Of a stretch of DNA of 64,000 nt, positions 48,141 to 58,462 are shown in pieces (positions within the stretch are counted from its first letter, which is position 1; every line of letters starts with the position of its first letter). A program made the position numbers and the translations under genes. The notes beneath the pieces are model-generated. The model was not told where the DNA came from and made no database searches. It saw only the letters and a list, made by a program, of their open reading frames with translations. The stretch comes from Excoecaria cochinchinensis (Eukaryota; Streptophyta; Magnoliopsida; Malpighiales; Euphorbiaceae): contig CANTUQ010000020.1 of NCBI GenBank assembly GCA_947683425.1, positions 7,319,001-7,383,000 on the forward strand, read 5' to 3'.

Positions 48141-48317
48141 ATGGATCCTTCTCACGATGCTAAAGAAGAGACCGCTGAAAGCGTGAATCCTTGAGAACCT
48201 AAAGTGTCTCAGTCTTGCCAGTCTGTGCTAGCGAGTGTGGGACAAGATGTTACGATGGAACCAAAGGAAGCTTTGCTCAAAATGTCATAAGATATGTCGA
48301 GGGTATTCGATTGTATG
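48141..48317 (+). pseudogene. gag of element H, N-terminal stub
   Basis: It starts ATG at 48141 (MDPSHDAKEETAESVNP), at the right distance from the PBS. Two stops (TGA about 48195, TAA about 48288) fall within 59 codons. It ends abruptly at 48317 where a TGTAGACATC sequence starts. Nothing of the capsid domain is left. Confidence 0.55.
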
Positions 48318-48420
48318 TGTAGACATCGGGTCCTGAAACAGTCCAGATCAGAGTTACCCAATGATGATAAGATGCCTTGTCACGGGCAAAAGGGTTAAAA
48401 ATGATGATTTCCTTGAAAAT
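48318..48420 (+). mobile_element. Start of a Tat-type LTR (fragment)
   Basis: TGTAGACATCGGGTCC and CAGTCC..CAGAGTTACCC match the first 60 or so bases of the D 3' LTR, after which similarity is lost. The right limit is approximate. It marks a deletion or recombination junction. Confidence 0.6.
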
Positions 48421-49079
48421 TTGCATTTTAGAGTGAAAAAATAAAAAAAATTAAAAATTATTTTAAAAATTAATTTTAAAAAATGGGGGCTTAAGAGCCA
48501 AGAGAGAGAAACGTGAAAGAGCACATTTCTGCCCTCCTCTCACATTTCTCCTCTCTTCTTCTTCTTATTCTTCTTCGTCCTCCTTGCCCTAGATCATTTC
48601 CTCATGTTGTTCTTGGTTGGTTTTTGCAACTCAAGAGCTATACAAGTAAGTGTTTTGCTCTATTCTTCTTCTTTCCTACTCTTTGTTTTCTTTGCTATGG
48701 CTGTGTGTATGTGGGTTTTGAGCCATTTGTATTTTTGGTATGTTTTGGTTGATGTGCTCAGAAATTCCTGCTTGAGGCCCTAAGGGGAAGGAGAAAGCAA
48801 GTGGTAGTGAAGCCAATTGATCTTTGTGGAGCTTAGGAGTTGGAGGTTTGGGAATTTGTGCTTGATTCAATTTGTGGTGTTTGTATGATTTTTAGTATAT
48901 TAATGAGATATGTTAGAGATGTTTATATTTTGAATTAAACGTGTTTGAATTGGGTTTTGAGTGCAAGTGTTGAGTGTGGCGAACTGTGGTTGAATTGGGG
49001 ATAGGATTTGGGAAGTGAATTTCTGAGTAAAATGCAAATTTCTGGGTTTTTGTTGATCCATAAGGTAGTAAGGAATACC

Positions 49080-49400
49080 ATACCGTCGTGTGATTGCATT
49101 CTGTGTATATATTTTTGTTTGTCCGTGGGGTCTCACGACAGTTAGGATTATCCTAACCACCTTGTGACATTTATACGGCGGTTACGAGTTTCCATACCAC
49201 CGTGTAAACGCATTCTGTTTTCATGAATTACCTTTCTGCATTTTTACACAGCAATCAGGATTTCCATACCGTCGTTTAAATGCATTCTATTTTCTAAAGA
49301 TTTCTTGCTTGGTAGGCTACACGGTGGTCAAGTTTTCTTGACCACCATGTGGAATGCCTTACACAGCGATAAGGATTTTCCATACCGCCGTGTAAAAGCT
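49080..49400. repeat. Inverted-repeat island in LTR J
   Basis: Units of the type CATACCGCCGTGTAAA and TACACGGCGGT recur about every 60-90 bp (around 49080, 49195, 49275, 49390) with inverted counterparts such as CACGGTGGTCAAG. The same motif pair makes up the island of solo LTR K, so J and K share an island type. Confidence 0.8.
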
Positions 49401-49678
49401 TTCTATTTTGATAATTTGGAATTTTGAATTTTGTGTGATTTGTCTCTATTGAACTAAGCATTATATTTAATTTACAACTATCAGAATATTGTGTATCGAA
49501 TGATGTTAAATGGTACCGTTTTTCATTAGATGTGTTAATATTCCTATTTGATGAATAAGAAACTATTAGAAATGCCTAGCCTACAAGAGTCAAGTAAGTG
49601 GATAGATAGGCATGCCTATAGAGTTCTGTTAGCTGCAGCCCCAATGTGTTCTGGACCCTGATCAAGTCACCGTTTGGG

Positions 49679-52164
49679 TGTAATAGCCCTACCCATACAT
49701 AGGTGAACCCATTCTCACAGGAGTGAGATGCCGTATGAGCAAGGGTGTCACCACAAAAAGGATACAGAAACATACATTCAATCACATAATACATACTAAA
49801 GTACAGCGAAAATTAAAACTTTTCAGAAACATCAGAATGATCATTCATTAATATAATAGAGGTCGTTACAAAAATGTTTTGATCACAACTGATATTACAA
49901 AATAATTACATATCCAAAATATACAATGCGGAAGCTGTACAAAAATAATACATGGAGAGTTCTATTACAAAAGAATCATGCTACAAAAATAAAGCCCTAA
50001 TAATAATCCCTCTGTATTGGCTTGACTGGCAGTGACTCTCCCAAAAACAAAACGCCTTTCGCACCTGCACGGGTAAAACACCGTGCTAAGCGATAACGCT
50101 TAGTGGGGAAACACACAAATAGTATGGACGACGGTTCACAATGGTTGTCAAAGCAAAGCACATACACAATGACATATGCAATAATCATAACAGATTTATA
50201 CATGCTCAAGTCATATTCATAACATTCGTAGATTCATATATTCATTCGGATAAAAGCGAGTTTATATACTTATCATCAAGTCATTTGAATATCTCATTCG
50301 TATATTCACAATGAAACAAAGTAAGACAAAGCAAAGCAAAACACCTGTGGACTCACAATAGTGGATGCCGAGTATAAACATGGTGCTACCTTACGGGCAC
50401 GATTCGAACACATGGCTGTACCTTATGGGTACGAATCGAAAACAATTTCATTTTATCTCATTCAAAACATTTTACTGAGGGGACCTTAAACAAGGTCCAA
50501 ATACTTGAGGGACCGCGAGGATCCGAACGGGGACATGGTCGGGATCCAAATAGAACTGAGGGCTGCAGCTAAGAGACTCTATTAGGCATGCCTAACTATC
50601 CACTAGAATGACTCTTGCAGGTCAGGCAAAATGCAAATCACACTTAAGTATAACATATTATTCAGAGTGAAGAATCATGAGTTAAAGATATACACAACAC
50701 ATTCTAGATTCCAACCAAAACATTCAATATAATTTGATATAGCAAAATACAATCTAATGATATTAGATACATGTAATGACTAACTAATATTTAAAACCAA
50801 CAAATAATGAAAAGGGAATGAAAACGAAGAAATATCAAAAAACTTTAAAAGCTGGGCAGTAGCGGTTTACACGGCGGTATGACATTGCCTTACCTCCGCG
50901 TAAGACACTTTACACGAGAGTATGGCAAAGTCATACCATCGTGTAAAGTGTACAGATCAGAAAATACACTAAGGCAGAATGACTTTACACGGCGGTATGG
51001 AGTGTCCTTACCGCCGTGTAAAATCACAGCCTAGAAACCTCACAAGGCAGAATGACTTTACACGGCGGTATGGAGCAACCTTATCGCCGTGTAAAATCAC
51101 GGCCCTCAAATTCTTGGAAAATCTTCACGATTCACACGGGGGTATGACAAACCATACTGCCGTGTGGATCGCCAAAAACCCAGAAATCCACTAGCAATCA
51201 GCCCAACTTACACACACCAAAAGCACCCACTTCAAACCTACATTCCAAAACATCAACACCAACTTAAAACTCACCTTTTTAAGCTCTTAACACTCAAGAA
51301 CATAATATAAACATAATCAACAATCCAAATCAACCCAATAATTTTGAATCTCATTATAACCCACATAGCATTTAACCCAACAAAAATCACAATTAAGCAT
51401 TTCCAGCACAATACCACATTCTCGTAGCAAATCAACCATCATAAAACTTCATCAACATGCCAATTTCCAGAAAAATCAAAGAAAAGCAAATACATGAAAA
51501 TTTAAAAAATTTCCAAACCTTATACTCCTATGCTCCAATTACTTGGTACCACTTCCAGACGCCTTCTCCTTCCCCTTGGGATCGCGAGGAGGCTCAACTA
51601 GAAACAAAACCCGAAAATCAAACAAACACAACCCTAGATTAACACCAAACTAGAAATGAAGGAGAAAAGAAGATAAAGAAGAAGAAATGCAACAAAACAT
51701 ACTAATTAAGGGTCAAGAGATGATCAATTCCACCAACACTTCCTTGGATCCAAGCTAAGGCACTCAAATGGAGAGAAAAGGAAGAAGAAGAGTAGAGAGA
51801 AGAGAGAAATGAGAGAGGGAACAAATCTGCTTTCCCCTTTCTCTTTCTTCTTCTAATCACCCCTTTTTCCTTACCCTAGCCAAGTGTCATTTCCTCATTG
51901 GTGGAGATTGACCACTCATACCCAACAAGCATGCACTACACACACACAATGCTATCCTCACTAATGCACACCCTACCAACATGTGAGTATGCACACACTA
52001 ATGCAACCACACACTCACATCCTACAACTCCACATGCACTCACACAATAATAAAACTCACAAAACATGCATTTTATCTAAAATGCCCTTATCACATGCCA
52101 TCACACATCCAATGCACACAAGCACAAATGGCTCCAACTTCTAGGGGGCAAATGGGGCGTTATA
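49679..52164 (-). mobile_element. Solo LTR K (2.5 kb) in LTR J
   Basis: It opens TGTAATAGCCC and closes GGGGCGTTATA, flanked by TTGGG at 49674-49678 and 52165-52169. Reverse-orientation landmarks: hairpin CTAAGCGATAACGCTTAG at 50086-50103, palindrome TAGGCATGCCTA at 50583-50594, island at 50860-51180, GA-rich stretch at 51650-51830. The left end is closely similar to LTR P. The minus-strand start is TATAAC rather than TGTAAC. Confidence 0.93.
50860..51180. repeat. Inverted-repeat island in LTR K
   Basis: TTACACGGCGGTATGG and CCGCCGTGTAAA alternate at about 50868, 50915, 50983, 51055 and 51135. Spacing is 60-80 bp. The island is 1.0-1.3 kb from the LTR 5' end. Confidence 0.88.
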
Positions 52165-52404
52165 TTGGGTCCTCGCGATCCTTAGAAGTTTGATCTTGTT
52201 TAAAATCCCCCAATGTGAAAATGTTTTTAAATCAAAAGGAAGGAAGTTGATTTTGTTTCTACCCACGGGTACTAATGTGTTCACTTGTTATCCGCTACTC
52301 TGAGTTTGCAGGCGTATCTATAAATTTGATATTAACATGTTATAATATGGACTGTTATTATGATTCTATATGAATATTTATATTTCATGAAGTTTTGATG
52401 TAAG

Positions 52405-54851
52405 TGTAGACACCGTGCCTTGAGGCGGTCCGGATTAGAGTTAGTCGATAAAGAGATCAAATGTCTATTTTCGGATAAATGGATGGAATTCGGAGGTTTT
52501 CGTCTTTCAGTTTTACAAGGATTAAAGTCTTTCTCTCTATAGCGTTAGGTTTTGAAGGAGTTTGGGAAATTAGGCTTGGAGATTGTAGTTTTGCTCCATA
52601 GACGGGAAGCCCGTCTGAGTTGGGACGCCCATCTCTATTTGGTGTTGCCCGTCTCAAGCATTGAGAGATGGACCGTCGCTTGTATAGACCGGCCATCTCT
52701 TATATGTAGAGACGACCGTCTGTAGTATGAGAAACAGACACGTGTTGGCATAGAGACGGCCGTCCCTAGTCCAGTGTATCAGTCCGTCTGTCATCCAGAT
52801 TACCAAGCGTACCCTTATTACCGATGCCCGTCGATGTTTATTGGGACGGCCGTTGGAAGTGGATCTGATTAGATAATGCTGGATTTCGTAAAATTTTATC
52901 TGATAAGCCAAATATCTTCCAAATTTGAATGAGATTGGGGTAGATATTTGTTTAAAAACTGAATTTTAAAATCCTTTTAAAATTCAAATTTTAAATTGAT
53001 GTTTATCCCAATTATCTTCTAAACTCTATAAATAGTTAATTAAATTTCATTATTTAGGGGTTAGCAAAATTTTTGAGGGTTAGAAAATTTTGAAAGGAAA
53101 ATCTTTTTATGAAGAAATTTACCAAAATCCAAATTAAATAATTTTTCTAAAAAAAAAAATCTCTATTTTTAGTTGATTTTTATTCTATGAAAAATTCTTT
53201 CAACCTTTCTACTCTTTTCTCAATTTGTATTTGTGAATTAAGCTAATTTGAGGTAACAAAATTCATTTGTTGCCATCTATCCGGCTAATTCCAATATTTG
53301 AATCGCTGTTAAATTTTAAAAAAAGAAAAACATAAATTTTCTTTTCTTGATCCATTTTTTTCGATCCTTGTGAAGCGTGTGGGACCGAAATCATTCGATA
53401 TCCACCCAAAAGGTAAAATCTGAGGGTAAACATTCTGGATTAATATTTGTGTAATTTAATTGGCTTATATTAAATGTTTTGATCTTTGATTTTTTATTTA
53501 TTTATTTATTTGATAAAGAATTTCAAGTGAAGTTTTGAAGTTTTATTTTCTGGAATCGGGGGTGACCGACGGGCAGGGTGGTTACCGACGCCCGTCCCTA
53601 ATTTGAGAGACGGGACATAGATGATGTACCACTCCGTCCGCCGGTCACACTAGGGACGTCGTCGATAGTATGCATAGGGCTGTCCCTGGGCAAATTCTCA
53701 TATTTTAACTTACATCTTTTATTCTTTTATCTTTTAACTCATTTCCTTTAAAATCTCTTGTTATTTTACTTTTCTTTACTTTATTTTATTTTTGATTTTG
53801 ACACTGACATGTTTATTTTTGTGAGTTATTATATGACCATTTTGGATGAGTTGGAGTTATCAATGATGGTGGTTGCGTCAATTTGAGGATTTCCATCCGG
53901 GTTCTTTCTTTACCCTTGTTTTATTGCTTTATTTTATTTTATTCATTTTACCATAAAAATTGTTTAATCCCATTTAGAGTAAAAATGGCCAAATATTTTA
54001 TAGTAATTAATTTGGAATTTTTCGAAAGTCAGGGGACCAAAGTCCTTTTTTTTAGCCAATAAAATCGACACTTCTCAAAAATTTATTTGTAATAAATATG
54101 CATGGCAGGACCAATGTCCTCATTTCAATGAATATCCCGATTTCTATATGATTTACATATCGTTTTATGATGGCGGTTGTATTCTGCCCCTAGTTTTATT
54201 GTAATTTATTTTGTGTATTTTATTGTGTGTCAATTTACTGCTTTATCTATGTGAATGGATTCCGCTTTAATTAATTGCATCGTATGGAAATTCGATGAAA
54301 TAATGAAATTAAAACTTACTTATAATATTAATCAAGATATGAATAAATGAGAAGTCCCGAACTCGCTCTGGTCTTTGGCTCAATGAGGTTAGAGGTCCAT
54401 CTCAGTGTTTCATTCGGATAGAATCTCCAAAATATCTCTTATTTCCCACCAAAAGGCCTAATCAACATAATCCTAGGCTCCTAGAGGTTAGACGACCCTT
54501 CCCAATGTTCTATTGGGTGGTGACTCCAATATCCCTCTGGTTTGCCAAAAATGGATAATTACGCGCTATGTAATCCTAGGTTCCACGAGGTTAGAGGGTC
54601 ATCCCAATATTCTATTGGGCTGGCATCTCCAATATCCTCTTGGCTTACCCAAAATGGATATGTACGTGCCGTCTTAGGCTCGCTGAGGCTAGACTACCCT
54701 TCCCAATATTCTATTGGGTGGTGACTCCAAGACACCTCCTTGTTGCCCAATATAGATGCGCTTGTAAATACCTTACAAGTTTTCATGAACCTCCACCCGA
54801 TCGCCCTAAAAGTCGGCCTTCGGGGCGCCCAGGGGTTCGGTGCGCATCACA
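52405..54851 (+). mobile_element. Solo LTR I (2.4 kb, Tat/Ogre group) in LTR J
   Basis: It opens TGTAGACACCG and closes GTGCGCATCACA, flanked by GTAAG at 52400-52404 and 54852-54856. It is related to the D LTR over most of its length, but has an extra CpG-rich block GACCGACGGGCAGGG.. at 53565-53690, which N has too. The TATA box TATAAATA is at 53027. The 54400-54760 section repeats CCAATGTTCTATTGGG three or four times, each near a TTGCCCA or similar. Confidence 0.93.
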
Positions 54852-55417
54852 GTAAGCTTGTTATACTTATATATATGTGTGTGTGCCATATGCATGTGAA
54901 TTGCCCTGGCAGCCACTGTGAGTGGTCATTCATCTTTGGTTTTCCCCACTAAGTGTTATCGCTTAGCATGGGTGTTTCATCCGTGCAAGTGTGGAAGCAG
55001 TGGAAGTTTTTAGGAGGTTCGATCTGCAGCAGCTTAGGCCAACACAATAGGAGGGCTTTTATAGAGGTTTAGTTTTGTATTTTGTATACTTTTGATGTAT
55101 AGCTTTTGGTTGTAACCACTTTTGTATTATATAATTCTCAAGTTGTTATTTTTTTTTAACTAATATTGTTAACCGTAATGCCATGTAAATATTTTGATAT
55201 ATCTATGAATGAGATTTGATTAATTTAATTTGGGCTTAATTGTGTTTCACTTTGAATGTATGTTTTTATAGATTTTATGGTTTTTGATTCTTTTATTATG
55301 TATGTATGTACTTCAGTTATTCTATTGGTACACTTTGTTTGGGTGGTAACAACTCTTACCAATGCAGGCACTCACTCCTCCATGAGGGTGAGCTCCCCTA
55401 CGTATAGGTAAGGGGTG

Positions 55418-57646
55418 TGTAACAACCCGGATACACCCTAGTAGGATTTGTGATGATTTGGTATGTATATGGGTGTGTATTTGTAAGAAATAACACTTTT
55501 GAATGATTATTTGGGTGAGAGGAAGAATTGGTTAGAAGATTGGTCAAGCTTTATTTTTGGGATTTTCGGTTTAGCTTCTGTCGCGAGCGCGATAGAATGC
55601 GCCAGTTAGAGTTCGTTTTGAGCGGGAATTTAAGTGGATTTTGTGTTGTGTTGGTCATGTGGCAGTCATACAAGGGATTTGGAATGGGACACATGTCTTA
55701 AGATAGACATATGGCTTTGAGAGGATGTGCCAAGTGGACTTTTGCATGCAATTTAAGTGATGTGAGTTGGAAAAATCTGTCTTCATTTGTGCCTTGCATG
55801 TAGTTTTTCCCTCTTTCTTTCTTCTTTTGTGTTCCACGGTTTCCCTTCTTCTCCTTTATCTTTTGGATGCTTTGATTATATGTGGATTTCTGCATTAGAT
55901 GGTTTGATGAGTCTATTAAAGGATTTAGAAGGTAAGTGTCACTTAGCTTTGTGTTGGGTCTTCTTATACTCCATTTCTATTTTGGTTTGAGCTGGTTGTG
56001 TAATGGACTAGGAGGTGTTGTATTGGTGTTCCTTGCTGTGTTGAAGTTCTGGATAGAAGGATTGAGAAGGGAAAGGACAAGATCTGATTTGGGGTATTTC
56101 GGCTGCACTTCTAGAGGTTGGGATCGCGTGTTCTTGAACTTGTGCATGTGTTTTAATTTTTGAGTCCGATGATGCATGTTGTGAATGTGAGGGAATTATG
56201 GAATTTAGTGTGTTAATAATTTGTTTATGAACTATCTTAGACCCCTTTAGAAATGCATGTGGTTATAAGTACGTCCTGAATGAGAATAAATGTTATGTGC
56301 TGATGAGTTTTGGGATATGCATGTTTATGGTTTTAATTTGATACATGAAGATGTTAAGTGGTGATTTAGAGTTTTGATGTGTATGTTGTATATAGCATGT
56401 CTAAGGTTTTGAGCATATGTGTTTGATTGATGAAGATAAGTGGTTATGTGGTGGTTTGCATGTTGTGTTGTGAGTTTTCCACGTTTTTATTATGTCGCAA
56501 GTGCAATAGAGGCTGCTTTGGCTTCTATCACGGGAGTGACGAAGTCGCGAGTATGACAGTTGGGTGATTGCATTCTGTCATGAGCGCGACATCCATCACG
56601 AGCGTGACAGTATGCAGCTCTGCTTGCCTAAGTTCCTTGAAGTATCTTTCATGATTGGGCATTGCTTTGGTATATGTTTGTACATGTTCAACGTAGATTA
56701 TATGCATGATATCAATATCAATTGTGCTTTTAAAGAATTGTTTAGTTGTGCATGTTTTGGCATGACATGAATACGGTGTGATCATTTGATTGGTTAGCAA
56801 TCATATGACTTGTTGTGTTAAGCCTGATCGGTCAAGTTTGTGGATAGATAAGCATGCTTATAAAGGGTTTTAAGCAGCTGCTTTATAGACCGTTATGGTC
56901 TTTTGTCTTGAGACTTCAGTCTCTTTTGTTACCTTCGAGTATTTGAATGTTTTCAGACTTATGTCCTTTGTTTTAGATACTGAATTTCATCGGTATCTTT
57001 TGTACCCGTATCCACATTCCGTGAGAGTTCAGGCTTCTTATTTGCATTGTGTTGATTGAGCTTATGCTTTTGATGATGGAATGATTATTTTGTTTTGAGC
57101 ATTTCATATTAATGCTTTTGGATCGGTTATGTTCATTAAGTGGACTTGGTATTATTAAGATTCTGTTATGTGTTACGTATATAAGAATGTTATGGTGCTT
57201 TGTACATGTTATAATTTTATAATTAACTTTCCGTTTACTCCTTGGCATGATATGTATATACTCTTATGCATACCTTTGCAGTCCTTCGTTTTTGTACATC
57301 CCCACTAAGCATTATCGCTTAGCACGGATGTTTGTTTCCGTGTAGGTTTACAGGTTTGGTTTTGTTTTGGATCGCTCATCTACTGGCCACTAGGAGTTGA
57401 AGTCTTCTTTTTGTACTAGTATAGGGATAAGTTGTATAGTCCAGTTTTGCTTGTACGTTTTGTAACTTTTTTTAAGGCATGTAATTCTGATATGTAATGT
57501 AAGGACTTAGTATATGTATACTTTATAAGTTAAGTTATGCAAGTTTATATGGTTATTCATGAGTGCTTTTGCTTTAGCTCTTGCTTGAATGTTTATGTTG
57601 TGTGTGACATCTCGATATTCCTTCTAAGGGGGATTGGGGTGTTACA
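55418..57646 (+). mobile_element. Solo LTR L (2.2 kb) in the end of LTR J
   Basis: It opens TGTAACAACCCGG and closes GGGGTGTTACA, flanked by GGGTG at 55413-55417 and 57647-57651. It contains a CT-rich leader (55806-55860), an island of GTCGCGAG and GAGCGCGACA units (56490-56615), the palindrome variant ATAAGCATGCTTAT (56849-56862) and the hairpin CTAAGCATTATCGCTTAG at 57305-57322. No coding domain; the short ORFs are chance. Confidence 0.93.
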
Positions 57647-57656
57647 GGGTGTTATA

Positions 57657-58032
57657 GGACCGTATGAGGTGTTAGAAAGGGTTGGAACAGTGGCATATCG
57701 GTTAGCTTTGCCTCCGGCATTGGCAAAGATATACAATGTCTTCCATGTGTCTATGCTTCAGAGATATCATTCAGATGAGTCACATGTTCTGGCTGTGCAA
57801 GATGTGCAAGTGCAACCGAATTTCTCCTATGATGAGAAGCCTATGGTAATATTGGGAAAAGAAGTGAAATAACTTCGAAATAAGCAAGTTCCATTGGTGA
57901 AAGTGCTTTAGCAACATCATGGGATTGAGGAAGAGACATGGGAACCGGAAGTAGCAATGCAAGATCAGTATCCTTATCTGTTTAATTCAGGTATGAATTT
58001 TGCGGACAAAATTCTTTTTAGGAGGGGAGAGT
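57657..58032 (+). pseudogene. pol 3' end of element H with polypurine tract
   Basis: GPYEVLERVGTVAYRL, then IYNVFHVSMLQRYHSDESHV and a chromodomain-like tail LRNKQVPLVKVL..ETWEPE: this is the C-terminal integrase region and tail of a Tekay-like chromovirus. The tail carries TAA at 57870 and TAG at about 57909. The end NFADKILFRRGE overlaps the polypurine tract AGGAGGGGAGAG at 58021-58032. It corresponds to the part of pol missing from element A. The upstream 4-5 kb of H's coding region is absent. Confidence 0.88.
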
Positions 58033-58462
58033 TACAGTGGCCCGAATTATACCCTAGTAGTAATTTAGCATAATTAGTGTAATTAGGTAAGTTTAATTTT
58101 GAGTTTGCCAATCTTGGACCAAAGAGTAAGTGAATTGAGGACCCAATTGCATAAAATAAATTAGTTAAATGGCCATTATGTAGTTGTGTATGATTAATTA
58201 AAAGTGGGATTACTTAAGTGGTAATGGAGATTTATTTAAGTTAATCAAGATTCAAGAGCAAGTAGTGGAACCGAGGTGTACATGTGGGTCTTGCTACCTC
58301 ACCCTATTGCATACAATATAAAGCTTTAGATGAGAGAGAAATGGATGGAATTTTGCATGTGTTGATCGGCTCTCTCCCTTGTTCTTCTTCTTCTTCTTCT
58401 TTCGTTTTCTCTTTTCTTTAGTTAGAATTCATTAAATTTCTACTGAATTAAGTCAAGTGGTG
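58033..58462 (+). mobile_element. 3' LTR of element H, first part
   Basis: TTACAGTGGCCCG, a decayed TGTAATGGCCCG start, follows the polypurine tract. From 58090 it is close to 45345 onward. The TATA box is at 58317-58323 and the CT-rich leader at 58372-58420. It is cut at 58462 by an LTR of the G family; no continuation is seen in this window. Confidence 0.85.

Larger units (their letters stand above)
48421..57656 (+). mobile_element. LTR J (G family), carrying solo LTRs K, I and L
   Basis: Own segments: about 48421-49678, 52170-52404, 54857-55417 and 57652-57656. They align with the G LTR at 58463 onward: CT-rich leader 48530-48600, then GTAAGTGTTTTGCTC at 48649, the island (49080-49400), the palindrome at 49598-49620 and the hairpin CTAAGTGTTATCGCTTAG at 54950-54967. 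The LTR ends GGGGTGTTATA directly before H pol sequence. Its start is missing, so it is 5'-truncated. Confidence 0.8.

Noticed and set aside
48318..57667. J plus the TGTAGACATC start as one LTR with GTATG duplication (48313-48317 and 57663-57667)
   Set aside because: The TGTAGACATC start belongs to the Tat type and the remainder to the G family; the LTR end would have to be GGACC, and pol sequence already begins at 57657. The GTATG match is probably chance.
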